From Enemella evansiae (lineage in GTDB: Bacteria > Pseudomonadota > Alphaproteobacteria > Rhodobacterales > Rhodobacteraceae): a stretch of 64,000 nucleotides of DNA. Within the stretch, counting starts at the first letter, position 1. Every line of letters begins with the position of its first letter. Positions 1-9,769 of this stretch are shown in pieces. Position numbers and translations under genes: made by a program. The notes beneath the pieces are model-generated. The model was given only the letters and a program-made list of their open reading frames with translations, was not told the origin of the DNA and ran no database searches. The DNA lies in contig JAFKDC010000001.1 in NCBI GenBank assembly GCA_017255395.1, positions 372,001 to 436,000 on the forward strand, in the 5' to 3' direction.

Positions 1-9
1 GACCCTGTG

Positions 10-31
10 CTTCTTCTCTGTCCAAATACTC
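10..31 (-). repeat. dispersed GGATATTT/GGACAGAAGAA-type intergenic repeat, copy 1
   Basis: On the minus strand this reads GAGTATTTGGACAGAGAAG, a diverged copy of the short repeat found in many gaps of this window. It lies in the gap upstream of the tetronate operon; the gene to its left is outside the window. Confidence 0.5.
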
Positions 32-134
32 ACAGCCCGGCCCGAAAAACCCTGCAACGCAGCCGGAAAATCGCCCTCCGACCGATCCGCTTGCGCTTTT
101 TGCTCCGGCAAGGGATGATCCGCCGCGAATGCGC

Positions 135-148
135 TGGTAGCGCAACCA
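135..148. promoter_or_regulatory. possible LacI-type operator upstream of ltnD
   Basis: TGGTAGCGCAACCA is a near-perfect inverted repeat, extended by C and G on either side to CTGGT-n6-ACCAG, with a central GCGC. It ends 19 bp before the ltnD start. The shape resembles LacI-family operators of alphaproteobacterial sugar genes (TGGTAGCGCTACCA-like). It is clearly different from the TGGTATACCA motif used further right, so the tetronate operon may answer to another regulator outside the window. Single occurrence; function inferred. Confidence 0.35.
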
Positions 149-167
149 GACCTTCCGGGGGGACATC

Positions 168-1070
168 GTGACACAGACAAGGGTGGCCGTGATTGGCCTC
201 GGCTCCATGGGCTATGGGGTGGCGGCAAACTGCCTGAAAGCAGGGCTCGAGACATGGGGCGCCGACGTCAACGCCGCCCAGGTGGACCGCTTCGCGGGCG
301 AGGGCGGCAAGCCCGTGACCGGCCCCGGCGACTACGCGGCGGCCGATGTCGTCGTGACTGTCGTGGTGAACGCCGCGCAGACAGAGGCGGTGCTCTTCGG
401 AGAGCAGGGCGCCGTGGCGCAGATGAAACCCGGCGCCGTCGTGGTCTCCTGCGCCACCGTCGCGCCGGACTTCGCCCGCGCCATGGCCGCGCGCTGTGCC
501 GAGGCGGGGGTGCTCTACCTCGACGCGCCGATCTCGGGCGGGCAGGTCAAGGCCGCCTCGGGCGAGCTGTCGGTCATGGCCTCCGGCGCACCCGAGGCCT
601 TCGCCAGGGCGCGCCCGGTGCTGGACGCCATGGCCGCCAAGGTCTTCGAACTGGGCGACGAGGCCGGGCCGGGGTCCGCCATGAAGGCGATCAATCAGCT
701 TCTGGTGGGCGTGCATCTGGCCGCCATGGGCGAGGCCATGACTTTCGGCATGACGCAGGGCGTGACGCCCGAGCAATTCGTCGAGGTCATCCCCGAATGC
801 GCCGGCACCAGCTGGGTGTTGGAGAACCGTGCGCCGCATGTGGTGTCGGGCGACTACACGCCGCTCTCCGCCGTGGACATCTGGCTGAAGGACCTCGGCA
901 TCGTCTCCGACATCGCGCGCAGCGCGAAGTTCAGCGCGCCCCTGACGGCGGCGGCACTGCAGCAGTGGATCGCGGCCAGCGGCATGGGCATGGGGCGCGA
1001 AGACGACGCCGCCATTGCCAAACTTTACGCCACGCACGCAGGCCTGAGCCTGCCGGGAGACAAGACATGA
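168..1070 (+). CDS. ltnD: L-threonate dehydrogenase-like beta-hydroxyacid dehydrogenase
   Basis: This NAD-dependent dehydrogenase of the 3-hydroxyisobutyrate dehydrogenase superfamily probably oxidises L-threonate (C2) to 2-oxo-tetronate, the first step of tetronate breakdown. The Rossmann motif GLGSMG is at residues 10-15, the substrate-binding DAPISGG at 119-125 and the catalytic lysine in GSAMK at 173. At 300 aa it has the normal family length. The start is a GTG; the frame stays open upstream only in an antisense shadow. Its stop overlaps the otnK start by 4 bp, which fixes the operon. The function rests on the ltnD-otnK-otnC-otnI neighbourhood known from tetronate catabolism; the sequence alone would fit any HIBADH. 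Confidence 0.85.
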   Translation: MTQTRVAVIGLGSMGYGVAANCLKAGLETWGADVNAAQVDRFAGEGGKPVTGPGDYAAADVVVTVVVNAAQTEAVLFGEQGAVAQMKPGAVVVSCATVAPDFARAMAARCAEAGVLYLDAPISGGQVKAASGELSVMASGAPEAFARARPVLDAMAAKVFELGDEAGPGSAMKAINQLLVGVHLAAMGEAMTFGMTQGVTPEQFVEVIPECAGTSWVLENRAPHVVSGDYTPLSAVDIWLKDLGIVSDIARSAKFSAPLTAAALQQWIAASGMGMGREDDAAIAKLYATHAGLSLPGDKT

Positions 1071-2326
1071 CCCTTCTCGGAGCCATCGCCGACGATTTCA
1101 CCGGCGCCACCGACCTTGCGGGCCTTCTGGCGCGCTCCGGCGTGCCGGTCTCGCTGCGGCTGGGGGTGCCGGACACGCCGCCCGCCGACACCGCCCCCTT
1201 CGAGGTGATCGCGCTGAAATGCCGGACGGAACCGGTGGACAAGGCCGTCGCCGACTGCCGCGCCGCGCTGGCATGGTTGCAGAAGGCGGGCGCGCAGCGC
1301 TTCTTCTGGAAATACTGCTCGACCTTTGATTCGACGCCCGAGGGCAATATCGGCCCGGTCGCCGAGGCGCTGATGGCGGACCTTGGCGCGGATCAGACGA
1401 TCTACTGCCCCGCCTTCCCGGAAAACGGCCGGTCGATCTTCATGGGCAACCTCTTCGTCGGGCGGCAGCCTCTGGCGGAAAGCCCGATGAAGGATCACCC
1501 GCTGACGCCGATGACCGATTCCAACCTGATGCGCCTGCTGGAACCGCAGGTGACGCGGCCCGTGGGGCTGGCCGACCGGCTGACCGTGGCGCGGGGCGCC
1601 GAGGCGCTCCGGGCGGAACTCGCGCGACTGGCCGATGAAGGCGTGGCCCATGTCGTCATCGATGCGGTGGCCAACGAAGACCTCTATACCATCGCCGAGG
1701 CCTGTCGGGACATGCCGCTGATGACCGGCGGCAGCGCGGTCGCCATGCCCCTGCCCAAGCTCTGGATGCAGGACGGCGCGCTAAAGGCCGACACCGCCCG
1801 CGCGCCCGAGCAAATCGGCCCCGGCGCGGTGGTCCTGTCCGGCAGCTGTTCCGCCATGACCCGCAAGCAGGTCGAGGCTTACAAGGCGACCGGTGCGGCG
1901 TCGTACCGGCTCGACCCCGTCAAGCTGGACGAGGAAGGCCCGCAGAAGGCGCTGGACTGGCTCGCGTCGCAGGATCTGGAGGCGGCGCCCTTGGTCTATG
2001 CCACCGCAGAACCCGATCAGGTGCGCGCCGCGCAGGCCGCGCTGGGCCGCGAAGAGGCGGGCGCCGTGGTCGAGCGTGCGCTGGCCAAGCTGGCGGTCGC
2101 GGCCCGCGACCGGGGCGCGCGGCGTGTCGTCGTCGCGGGCGGCGAGACCTCGGGCGCGGTCGCGCAGGCGCTGGGCATTGACCGGCTCGACATCGGCGCC
2201 GAGATCGCGCCGGGCGTGCCGTGGTGCACCTGCGACAGCGGCGGCGCGCGCATCGCGATCACGCTGAAGTCCGGCAACTTCGGCGCCGAGACCTTTTTTG
2301 CCGACGCGCTGGGGGCCCTGGCATGA
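1067..2326 (+). CDS. otnK: 3-oxo-tetronate 4-kinase
   Basis: A DUF1537-family ATP-dependent kinase that phosphorylates 3-oxo-tetronate at O4. The protein is 419 aa, the usual length. The N-terminal substrate domain opens with ADDFTGATD (residues 8-16), and the C-terminal nucleotide domain carries GGETSG near 358 and SGNFG near 402. The frame is open far upstream, but that part is a shadow of ltnD. The ATG at 1067 gives the ATGA overlap with ltnD and the conserved MTLLGAIADD start. It feeds the decarboxylase OtnC. Confidence 0.9.
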   Translation: MTLLGAIADDFTGATDLAGLLARSGVPVSLRLGVPDTPPADTAPFEVIALKCRTEPVDKAVADCRAALAWLQKAGAQRFFWKYCSTFDSTPEGNIGPVAEALMADLGADQTIYCPAFPENGRSIFMGNLFVGRQPLAESPMKDHPLTPMTDSNLMRLLEPQVTRPVGLADRLTVARGAEALRAELARLADEGVAHVVIDAVANEDLYTIAEACRDMPLMTGGSAVAMPLPKLWMQDGALKADTARAPEQIGPGAVVLSGSCSAMTRKQVEAYKATGAASYRLDPVKLDEEGPQKALDWLASQDLEAAPLVYATAEPDQVRAAQAALGREEAGAVVERALAKLAVAARDRGARRVVVAGGETSGAVAQALGIDRLDIGAEIAPGVPWCTCDSGGARIAITLKSGNFGAETFFADALGALA

Positions 2327-2973
2327 GCGCAGAGGCCCGCCTGCGCGAGCAGCTTTGCCTGCTGGCGAAATCGCTGTACGACCGGGGGCTGACCCATGGC
2401 TCGACCGGCAACATCTCGGCCCGGACGCCGGATGGCGGGCTTCTGGTCTCGCCCACCGGCTCCAGCTTTGGCCGGCTCGACCCCGGGCGGCTGGCGCGCT
2501 TCGACGCGGCGGGCCAGCACATCGACGGCGATAGGCCAACCAAGGAAATGCCGCTGCACACGGCCTTTTACGACACGCGCGGCACTGCGGGGGCGGTGGT
2601 GCATCTGCACAGCTGCCACTCGGTCGCGCTGTCGCTGCTGCCGGGGGTGGACGAGGACAACTTCCTGCCCGCCTTCACGCCCTATGGCATCATGCAGCTG
2701 GGCCGGGTGAAGCTGCTGCCCTTCTTCGTGCCGGGCGATCCGGCCATGGGGCAGGCGGTGCGCGGGCTGGCGGGCAAGCGTTCGGCGGTGATGCTGGCGA
2801 ACCACGGCCCCGTGGTGGCGGCCAGGGATGTCGAGGCCGCCTGCAACGCCATCGAGGAACTGGAAGCCACCGCCCGGCTGGCGCTGATGACGCGCGGCAT
2901 GGGGGCGGAGCCCCTGACCGGCGGACAGGTTCGCGCGGTGGTCAATACATTCGACGTGGAGTGGGACACATGA
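2323..2973 (+). CDS. otnC: 3-oxo-tetronate 4-phosphate decarboxylase (class II aldolase fold)
   Basis: A class II aldolase/adducin-family metal enzyme of 216 aa that decarboxylates 3-oxo-tetronate 4-phosphate to dihydroxyacetone phosphate. GSTGNIS (26-32) is the phosphate/substrate loop, E75 the likely catalytic acid, and H94, H96 and H161 the metal ligands (HLH and NHGP motifs). The start overlaps the otnK stop as ATGA. The family includes L-fuculose-phosphate aldolase; the operon position is what makes it OtnC. Confidence 0.88.
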   Translation: MSAEARLREQLCLLAKSLYDRGLTHGSTGNISARTPDGGLLVSPTGSSFGRLDPGRLARFDAAGQHIDGDRPTKEMPLHTAFYDTRGTAGAVVHLHSCHSVALSLLPGVDEDNFLPAFTPYGIMQLGRVKLLPFFVPGDPAMGQAVRGLAGKRSAVMLANHGPVVAARDVEAACNAIEELEATARLALMTRGMGAEPLTGGQVRAVVNTFDVEWDT

Positions 2974-3731
2974 AGTTTTCGGCCAATCTTGGTTTCCTCT
3001 GGACCGACCGGCCACTGGCCGAGGCGATCCATGCCGCGAAGGCGGCGGGGTTCGACGCGGTGGAATGCCACTGGCCCTATGACGAGCCAGTCGCAGAGGT
3101 CCGCGCGGCGCTGGAGGAGACCGGCCTGCCGATGCTGGGCCTGAACACCCGGCGCGGCGATACGGCGGCGGGCGAAAACGGGCTGGCCGCGCTGCCGGGC
3201 CGCGAGGACGAGGCCCGCGCCGCCATCGACGAGGCGCTGGCCTATGCCCGGGCCATCGGTGCGGCCAACGTGCATGTCATGGCCGGTTTCGCCTCTGGCG
3301 CAGAGGCGGACGCGGCCTTTGTCGCCAATCTCTCTTACGCCTGCGAGACGGCGCATTCGCATGGGATCACGGTGCTGATCGAGCCCCTGAACCACTACGA
3401 CGCACCGGGCTACTACCTTGCGACCACGGGCCACGCGCGGGCGGTGATCGAGGCGGTGGGGGCGCCTAACCTGAAGCTGATGTTCGATTGCTACCACGTC
3501 CAGTTGATGGAGGGCGACCTGACCAACCGGCTGAAGGCCCTGCTGCCGATCATCGGGCATATCCAGTTCGCAGGGGTGCCGGACCGCGGTGCGCCGGACC
3601 GGGGCGAGGTGGATTTCTCGTATATGTTCAAGGTGATCGACGCACTTGGATGGGCCGCACCGCTGGGTGCGGAATACAAGCCCGGCGGCCCGACCGAGGA
3701 CACGCTGGGCTGGTTCACCCTGACCCGCTGA
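2970..3731 (+). CDS. otnI: 2-oxo-tetronate isomerase (hydroxypyruvate-isomerase-like)
   Basis: A TIM-barrel sugar-phosphate isomerase-type protein (AP endonuclease 2 fold), 253 aa. It converts 2-oxo-tetronate to 3-oxo-tetronate between LtnD and OtnK. The metal-binding residues fit the hydroxypyruvate isomerase pattern: E138, D173 with H176, Q199 and E235. The ATG at 2970 overlaps the otnC stop by 4 bp and gives the conserved MKFSANLGFLW start. It is the last gene of the operon; the gap after it holds two short repeats and an operator. Confidence 0.87.
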   Translation: MKFSANLGFLWTDRPLAEAIHAAKAAGFDAVECHWPYDEPVAEVRAALEETGLPMLGLNTRRGDTAAGENGLAALPGREDEARAAIDEALAYARAIGAANVHVMAGFASGAEADAAFVANLSYACETAHSHGITVLIEPLNHYDAPGYYLATTGHARAVIEAVGAPNLKLMFDCYHVQLMEGDLTNRLKALLPIIGHIQFAGVPDRGAPDRGEVDFSYMFKVIDALGWAAPLGAEYKPGGPTEDTLGWFTLTR

Positions 3732-3782
3732 CGCGCCTTAACGCACCGCTCGTCGCGGGGGCGCTGTCGGATGCCTCCGGCG

Positions 3783-3805
3783 GGAGTATTTTTGCAGAAA
3801 AGAAG
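3783..3805 (+). repeat. dispersed intergenic repeat, copy 2
   Basis: GGAGTATTTTTGCAGAAAAG and the following bases match the GATATTT-n-GGACAGAAGAA repeat loosely. It lies just downstream of otnI. Confidence 0.45.
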
Positions 3806-3858
3806 CCCGCAGGCGCGCCTTGTCGGACAGGTCCGGTTCGGGCGGCACCGTCGCACAG

Positions 3859-3881
3859 AGGTATTTTTGCCAAGAAGAAAC
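3859..3881 (+). repeat. dispersed intergenic repeat, copy 3
   Basis: AGGTATTTTTGCCAAGAAGA is the CCAAGAAGAA variant of the same repeat, about 75 bp after copy 2 in the same gap. Confidence 0.45.
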
Positions 3882-3956
3882 ACGAGGTGTGCGCGTCTCT
3901 GCGCCGTGGGACGGCCTGTTGCGAGGCGGTGAAAGCGGCTTTCCCTTGGGGCGGAT

Positions 3957-3970
3957 TTTGGTATACCAAA
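3957..3970. promoter_or_regulatory. TGGTATACCA operator, site 1
   Basis: TTTGGTATACCAAA is a perfect 14-bp palindrome ending 49 bp before the aminotransferase start. The same core is repeated at 14849, 20133, 34089 and 34144, always in a promoter gap. The proposed binder is the GntR/FCD protein encoded at 34225-34896. The sequence is seen directly; the regulator assignment is inferred. Confidence 0.75.
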
Positions 3971-4019
3971 TCGCGAGACCTGGCCGCTCCGGGTGGCCGC
4001 GACGGGAGGAGAACACGCC

Positions 4020-5189
4020 ATGACGCAGTTGAAGCTTGCCGGGTGCATGTCCCGGCTTGGCACCGAGTCGGCCTTTGTCGTGCTGGCGCGCGCGGGCAAG
4101 CTGGCCGCCGAGGGGCGCGACATCATCAATCTCGGCATCGGGCAGCCGGATTTCCGCACGCCCGAGCATATCGTCGAGGCCGGGATCAAGGCGCTGCAGG
4201 ACGGCCATCACGGCTATACGCCGGCCAACGGCCTGCCCAAGCTCCGCGAGGCGGTTGCCGCCGACCTGAACCGCCGCCACGGGGTCGAGGTGAACCCGGA
4301 TCACGTCGTGGTGCAGCCGGGTGGCAAGCCCACCATGTTCTTCGCCTGCCTGATGTTCGGGGAACCGGGGGTCGAGATCATGTATCCCAACCCCGGCTTT
4401 CCGATCTACGAGTCGGTCATCAAGTATTCCGGCGCCACGCCGGTGCCGATCGCGCTGAGGGAAGAGAACGGTTTCGCCTTCTCCGCCGAGGAGGTGCTGG
4501 GCCAGATCACCGACAGGACGCGGCTGATCATCATCAACTCGCCCGCCAACCCCACGGGCGGCGTCACCCCGCGCGAGGAGATCGACAAGCTGGTCGCCGG
4601 GCTGATGGAGCATCCGCAGGTCGCGCTGATGTCGGACGAGATCTACTCCAACATGCTTTATGGCGGGCGCGAGCACGTCAGCCTGCTGCAATATTCCGAG
4701 ATCCGCGACCGGCTGATCATGCTGGACGGCTGGTCCAAGACCTATGCCATGACCGGCTGGCGGCTGGGCTACGCGGTCTGGCCCGAAAGCCTCGTGGACC
4801 ACGTCACCCGCCTTTGCATCAACGACCACTCCTGCGTGAACGCCGCGACCCAGTTCGCGGGCATCGCCGCGCTGGAAGGCCCGCAGGACGAGGTGACGCG
4901 CATGGTGGCCGAGTTCGACAGGCGCCGCCAGGTGATCGTCGAGGGGCTGAACGCGCTTCCGGGCGTGCGCTGTGCCGATTGCGCGGGCGCCTTCTATGCC
5001 TTCCCCAACATCGAGGGGACCGGGCTGACGGCCATGGAGGCGCAGAACCGCTTCCTTGACGAGGCGGGCGTGGCGACCGTGGCCGGGACCTCCTTCGGGG
5101 CCTTCGGCGAGGGCTACCTGCGCTTCTCCTATGCCAATTCCACCGAGAACATTCAGGAAGCGCTGCGGCGCATTCGTAACCTGCTGTGA
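4020..5189 (+). CDS. PLP-dependent class I/II aminotransferase
   Basis: A fold-type I aminotransferase of 389 aa. GQPDF is at 41-45, the pyridine-binding N177 in SPANPTG, D206 in SDEIY, the Schiff-base lysine K240 in WSKTYAMTG, and carboxylate-binding R248. The amino donor and acceptor cannot be read from the sequence. The start is the ATG at 4020 with GGGAGGAG 8 bp upstream; an in-frame start at 3993 precedes that ribosome site and is less likely. A TGGTATACCA operator lies 49 bp upstream. A 2-hydroxyacid dehydrogenase follows after 12 bp, so the pair may convert an amino acid to a keto acid and then a hydroxy acid, or the reverse (as in serine/hydroxypyruvate/glycerate), but this is inference. 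Confidence 0.85.
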   Translation: MTQLKLAGCMSRLGTESAFVVLARAGKLAAEGRDIINLGIGQPDFRTPEHIVEAGIKALQDGHHGYTPANGLPKLREAVAADLNRRHGVEVNPDHVVVQPGGKPTMFFACLMFGEPGVEIMYPNPGFPIYESVIKYSGATPVPIALREENGFAFSAEEVLGQITDRTRLIIINSPANPTGGVTPREEIDKLVAGLMEHPQVALMSDEIYSNMLYGGREHVSLLQYSEIRDRLIMLDGWSKTYAMTGWRLGYAVWPESLVDHVTRLCINDHSCVNAATQFAGIAALEGPQDEVTRMVAEFDRRRQVIVEGLNALPGVRCADCAGAFYAFPNIEGTGLTAMEAQNRFLDEAGVATVAGTSFGAFGEGYLRFSYANSTENIQEALRRIRNLL

Positions 5190-5201
5190 AAGGCCTGACC
5201 G

Positions 5202-6149
5202 ATGACTGACCCTGTCCTGCTGATTTCCGGCGCGAGCTTCAAGGAAGACGAGCGCGCGCGCCTCGCCGAGGCCTATCCCTCGACCTTTGTGGACGGCCCC
5301 GATGCCATGTCCGGCGTTCCCGAGGGCCAGCGCGGGGCGATTCGTGCCGTGGCCTACAAGGGGCACAAGCCCTTTGGCGGGGCCGAGATGGACCTCTTCC
5401 CGAACCTCGGCGTGATCGCCAACTACGGCGTGGGCTATGATGCCATCGACGTGGCGGCGGCGAGCGCACGGGGCATCAAGGTGACGAACACGCCGGACGT
5501 GCTGTCGGACGACGTGGCGGATTTGGCGGTGGCAATGCTGCTGGCGCAGGCGCGGACCATGCGTCTGGGCGAGGCGCATGTGCGCTCGGGCGACTGGGCG
5601 AAGAAGGGGGAGATCCCGCTGAACCGCAAGGTGACCGGGTCGAAGGTCGGGATTGTCGGCCTTGGGCGGATCGGGCGCGAGATCGCGGACCGGCTGGCGG
5701 CGTTCAAGATGGAAATCCACTACCACTCGCGCACCGAGAAGGAGACGCCGGGCTGGACCTATCACGCCGACCCGGTGAGTCTTGCGGGCGCGGTGGATTT
5801 CCTTGTTGTGGCGCTGGTCGGCGGATCGGCGACCGAGGGCTACGTGTCTAAAGAGGTGATCGACGCCATGGGGCCGCGCGGCGTGCTGGTGAACATCTCG
5901 CGCGGGACGACCGTGGACGAGGGCGCGCTGCTGGATGCGCTGGAAGAGGGGCGGATCGGCGGGGCCGGTCTGGACGTCTTCCTGAACGAGCCCAATCTGG
6001 ACCCGCGCTTCCTGAAGCTGGAGAACGTGGTCCTGCAGCCGCATCAGGGGTCCGGATCGGTCGAGACCCGGCGCGACATGGCGCTGTTGCAGCTGGCCAA
6101 CGTGCGGGCCTTCCTCGAAGGTGAGGCGCTGCCGACCGCGGTGAACTGA
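5202..6149 (+). CDS. D-isomer-specific 2-hydroxyacid dehydrogenase (glyoxylate/hydroxypyruvate reductase-like)
   Basis: An NAD(P)-dependent 2-hydroxyacid dehydrogenase, 315 aa. It has GLGRIG at 153-158, the substrate-binding R234 in ISRG, E263 in LNEP and the catalytic acid-base H281, a complete active-site set. It is closest by pattern to glyoxylate/hydroxypyruvate reductases. It is cotranscribed with the aminotransferase, so the pair could turn serine or another amino acid into a hydroxy acid, or supply reductant. The exact substrate is unknown. Confidence 0.82.
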   Translation: MTDPVLLISGASFKEDERARLAEAYPSTFVDGPDAMSGVPEGQRGAIRAVAYKGHKPFGGAEMDLFPNLGVIANYGVGYDAIDVAAASARGIKVTNTPDVLSDDVADLAVAMLLAQARTMRLGEAHVRSGDWAKKGEIPLNRKVTGSKVGIVGLGRIGREIADRLAAFKMEIHYHSRTEKETPGWTYHADPVSLAGAVDFLVVALVGGSATEGYVSKEVIDAMGPRGVLVNISRGTTVDEGALLDALEEGRIGGAGLDVFLNEPNLDPRFLKLENVVLQPHQGSGSVETRRDMALLQLANVRAFLEGEALPTAVN

Positions 6150-6202
6150 ACGGACAGGGTTTCGCCTCGCTTGCGCGAGGCGACCGGCCGGGGGTTTCAC
6201 CC

Positions 6203-6277
6203 CCGGACCCCCAGGATATTTGTGGACAGAAGAATGGGCGGGCTCCTGTTTCTTCTGTCCGGAAGTATCCCGGGGAG
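6203..6277. terminator. inverted pair of dispersed repeats between convergent genes
   Basis: A plus-strand repeat copy (6203-6234, with GGATATTTGTGGACAGAAG) is followed by a minus-strand copy (6249-6277), so the two can pair across a 14-nt loop. It lies between the convergent dehydrogenase and DUF6524 genes and probably ends both transcripts. Confidence 0.55.
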
Positions 6278-6327
6278 TGCGAGGGGCTGGCCCCTCGCTC
6301 CGACGGGGCGGCAGGACCGACGCGCCG

Positions 6328-6723
6328 CTATTCCTCGACATCGTCCATGTCGACCTGACCGGACAGGCGGCGGCGGATGATCGACCAGGACAGGCCCACG
6401 CCCAGCACGATGGACAGGGCGAGGATGCCGACCCATGTCGCGAAGCCGGGGTTGTCGAGGCTCACCAGCCCGAAGTCCCAGAGCACCCAGAGAATGGCGC
6501 CCACCAGCGCCAGCACCAGCAGCATGCCGGAGGCGCCGATCGACCGCAGGGTGGCGCGAATGTAGATCACGTAGCCCACCAGCAGGACCAGCGCCGCCAG
6601 CACGACCAGCGGCATTTGCGTGGACCAGTTGGCCTCTGCCCAGCGGATGAAGTTCAGTTGCGTCGGGTTGTAGGTTGCGGCCAGCAGGAGGAAGGCGAAA
6701 AGCCAGCGAAGGGCGAAGGACAT
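6328..6723 (-). CDS. DUF6524 family membrane protein
   Basis: A 131-aa integral membrane protein with about four hydrophobic segments (near residues 5-18, 35-53, 65-85 and 95-115) and an acidic tail (DMDDVEE). It matches what I recall of the Rhodobacteraceae family DUF6524; no function is known. The start has an AGGAG ribosome site. It is divergent from purA with a 150-bp gap and runs into the inverted repeat terminator downstream. Confidence 0.75.
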   Translation of the reverse strand: MSFALRWLFAFLLLAATYNPTQLNFIRWAEANWSTQMPLVVLAALVLLVGYVIYIRATLRSIGASGMLLVLALVGAILWVLWDFGLVSLDNPGFATWVGILALSIVLGVGLSWSIIRRRLSGQVDMDDVEE

Positions 6724-6873
6724 TGGCAGGCTCCTGTTCGGATCGCTGCCTTGCTGCCCTCTTCATCCGCGTCTGTCCAGCCTCTTGCCGCGATTTTGCG
6801 GTTTCACCCGTGGCGCGCGGCGACTATACCGGCGCGGGTTTGCAGACCATTCCCGGCAAAGAAGGGGACCGAT

Positions 6874-8169
<1,296 letters not shown>

Positions 8170-8381
8170 GCGCGGCAGCGTGGGGGCGACCCCACCCCGC
8201 AACGACCCCGTGGCGCGGCCCGGTCCCGGGCGGCGTCGCGAACCGGCCAGCGCTGCCGGGGCATATTGACGGTGCTGTGCAGGTTTGGCCTGCGCGGCGT
8301 CGCAGGTGGCGCGCCGATGCGGGCGCGGAATGCAGGAACGCGGGCGGGCTATGGGCCGGTCCGCGCAACGGGAGACAGGCC

Positions 8382-8612
8382 ATGGCCCTGAGTTACAAGG
8401 CGCGGCGGCGCTGGTCGCTGGTGATCCTGCTGGTGGGTCTGCCCGCCTATATCGTCGCGGCGGTGAGCCTTGTGAACTGGCTCGACCGGCCGTCCATAGC
8501 GGTGGAATTCCTCGTCTACGTGGGACTCGGCTTCCTCTGGGCCTTGCCGTTCAAGTTCGTCTTCAAGGGCGTCGGGCAGGCCGATCCGGACGCCGACAAG
8601 TCCGACAAGTAA
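8382..8612 (+). CDS. DUF2842 family small membrane protein
   Basis: A 76-aa protein with two transmembrane segments (about 12-32 and 42-60), a basic N-terminus (SYKARRRW) and a hydrophilic acidic/lysine tail. It fits the alphaproteobacterial DUF2842 family, whose function is not known. The ATG at 8382 follows GGGAGACAGG. Upstream in-frame starts would add a low-complexity stretch not typical of the family. Confidence 0.78.
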   Translation: MALSYKARRRWSLVILLVGLPAYIVAAVSLVNWLDRPSIAVEFLVYVGLGFLWALPFKFVFKGVGQADPDADKSDK

Positions 8613-8762
8613 GGCACGGAGGCTCCTGCCGGAGCCGGTCGCGGTGAGGGATGAACGGTCTTCATGCGCCGTGTTAGGCCGCCTTTGTGCGGCTGGGCGC
8701 GTTCGGCGCGGGGCAGGGGCCATTCATCGCCGTGGCACGGCAGCCCGGCCCGCCGTCCCGGA

Positions 8763-8784
8763 GGGCGCCCGATGTCGGGCGCCC
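8763..8784. terminator. GC-rich hairpin between convergent genes
   Basis: GGGCGCCCGA, a 2-nt gap, then TCGGGCGCCC form a perfect 10-bp stem between the DUF2842 gene and denD. There is no strong T run, but the convergent position suggests a shared transcription end. Confidence 0.5.
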
Positions 8785-8792
8785 CGGGCGTA

Positions 8793-9755
8793 TCACTTGG
8801 CGATGTCGTCTTCGAGGAAGTAGCGGATATTGTCCTCGAAGCTGGCGTCGGCTTCCAGACCCAGCGCCTCTGCCTTGTCGGCGCGGATGTCCATGCGCCA
8901 GCCCGCGAGGATCGCGTCAAGCTCGGGCTGCTTGTTCCAGGTGATACGCTCCGCCGCCTCGGGGCCCACGACCGCCGTCATGGCGTCGATCATCTGGCGG
9001 ATGGTCCAGACCCGGCCCGGCATCATCATGCAGCGGTTCTTGCCCAGCTTCTCTTCGGGGATCTCGGCGCCCTTGATCAGGTTCTCGACGCATTTGCGCG
9101 GGCTGAGGTAGTAGTGGTTGAAGTCCTCGTCCACGGGGCAGTTCGCCGTCTCGCCCTGAAGCGGCTCGCGGAAGATCGACGACATGAAGCCAGAGGCCGC
9201 GCGGTTGGGCTTGCCCGGACGCACCGAGATCGTCGGCAGGCGGAAGCCGCGCCCGTCGACCAGACCGCGCCGCGAGAAGTCGTTCACCAGCAGTTCGCCG
9301 ATGGCCTTCTGTGCGCCGTAGGAGGTCTGCGGGTTCAGCAGGGTCTGGTCGTTGTAGGGCTGATCGACCTCGCCGCCGTTCACCGCCACCGAAGAGGTGA
9401 AGACCAGCACCGGCTTGGTGCCCAGCTCGCGGCAGCGTTGCAGCACATTGAGCGTGCCCATCATGTTGACCTTGAGGCCGATATCCAGATCCTCTTCGGC
9501 CTGCGCCGAGACGATGGCGGCCAGCAGGTAGATCACGTCGGTCTTGTCGTCGATGGTCGCCGCCAGCGAGGCCGGGTCGGCGATGTCGCAGGCCGTGGTC
9601 TCGACCGTGAAACCGGCCTCGACCGGCTGCGGGTCCACGATGTCGGCAAGGACCATGGTGTCAATGTTTTCGCCCCGCAGGGTGCCGCGCTCGGCAAGCT
9701 TGCGGGCCAGTTTCTGACCGACGAGACCGCCGCCGCCGATGATGAGAACCTTCAT
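8793..9755 (-). CDS. denD: D-erythronate dehydrogenase
   Basis: An extended-SDR NAD-dependent dehydrogenase of 320 aa, proposed to oxidise D-erythronate to 2-oxo-tetronate, which would enter the OtnI/OtnK/OtnC route of the operon at 1067-3731. It has GGGGLVG at 7-13, S121/S122 and the catalytic pair Y146/K150 (YGAQK). It is the last gene of the operon running down from idnD, 14 bp after the kinase, so it is under the TGGTATACCA site at 14849 rather than with the tetronate genes. Related uronate or epimerase SDRs are the alternative. Confidence 0.78.
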   Translation of the reverse strand: MKVLIIGGGGLVGQKLARKLAERGTLRGENIDTMVLADIVDPQPVEAGFTVETTACDIADPASLAATIDDKTDVIYLLAAIVSAQAEEDLDIGLKVNMMGTLNVLQRCRELGTKPVLVFTSSVAVNGGEVDQPYNDQTLLNPQTSYGAQKAIGELLVNDFSRRGLVDGRGFRLPTISVRPGKPNRAASGFMSSIFREPLQGETANCPVDEDFNHYYLSPRKCVENLIKGAEIPEEKLGKNRCMMMPGRVWTIRQMIDAMTAVVGPEAAERITWNKQPELDAILAGWRMDIRADKAEALGLEADASFEDNIRYFLEDDIAK

Positions 9756-9769
9756 TGTCTCTCCTCCGT

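Noticed and set aside
1683-1692. TATACCATCG inside otnK as a half operator
   Set aside because: Lies within coding sequence and has only one half of the palindrome.
3738-6341. 867-codon open frame on the minus strand
   Set aside because: It is antisense to the aminotransferase and 2-hydroxyacid dehydrogenase, both with complete active-site motifs, and also covers the operator gap.
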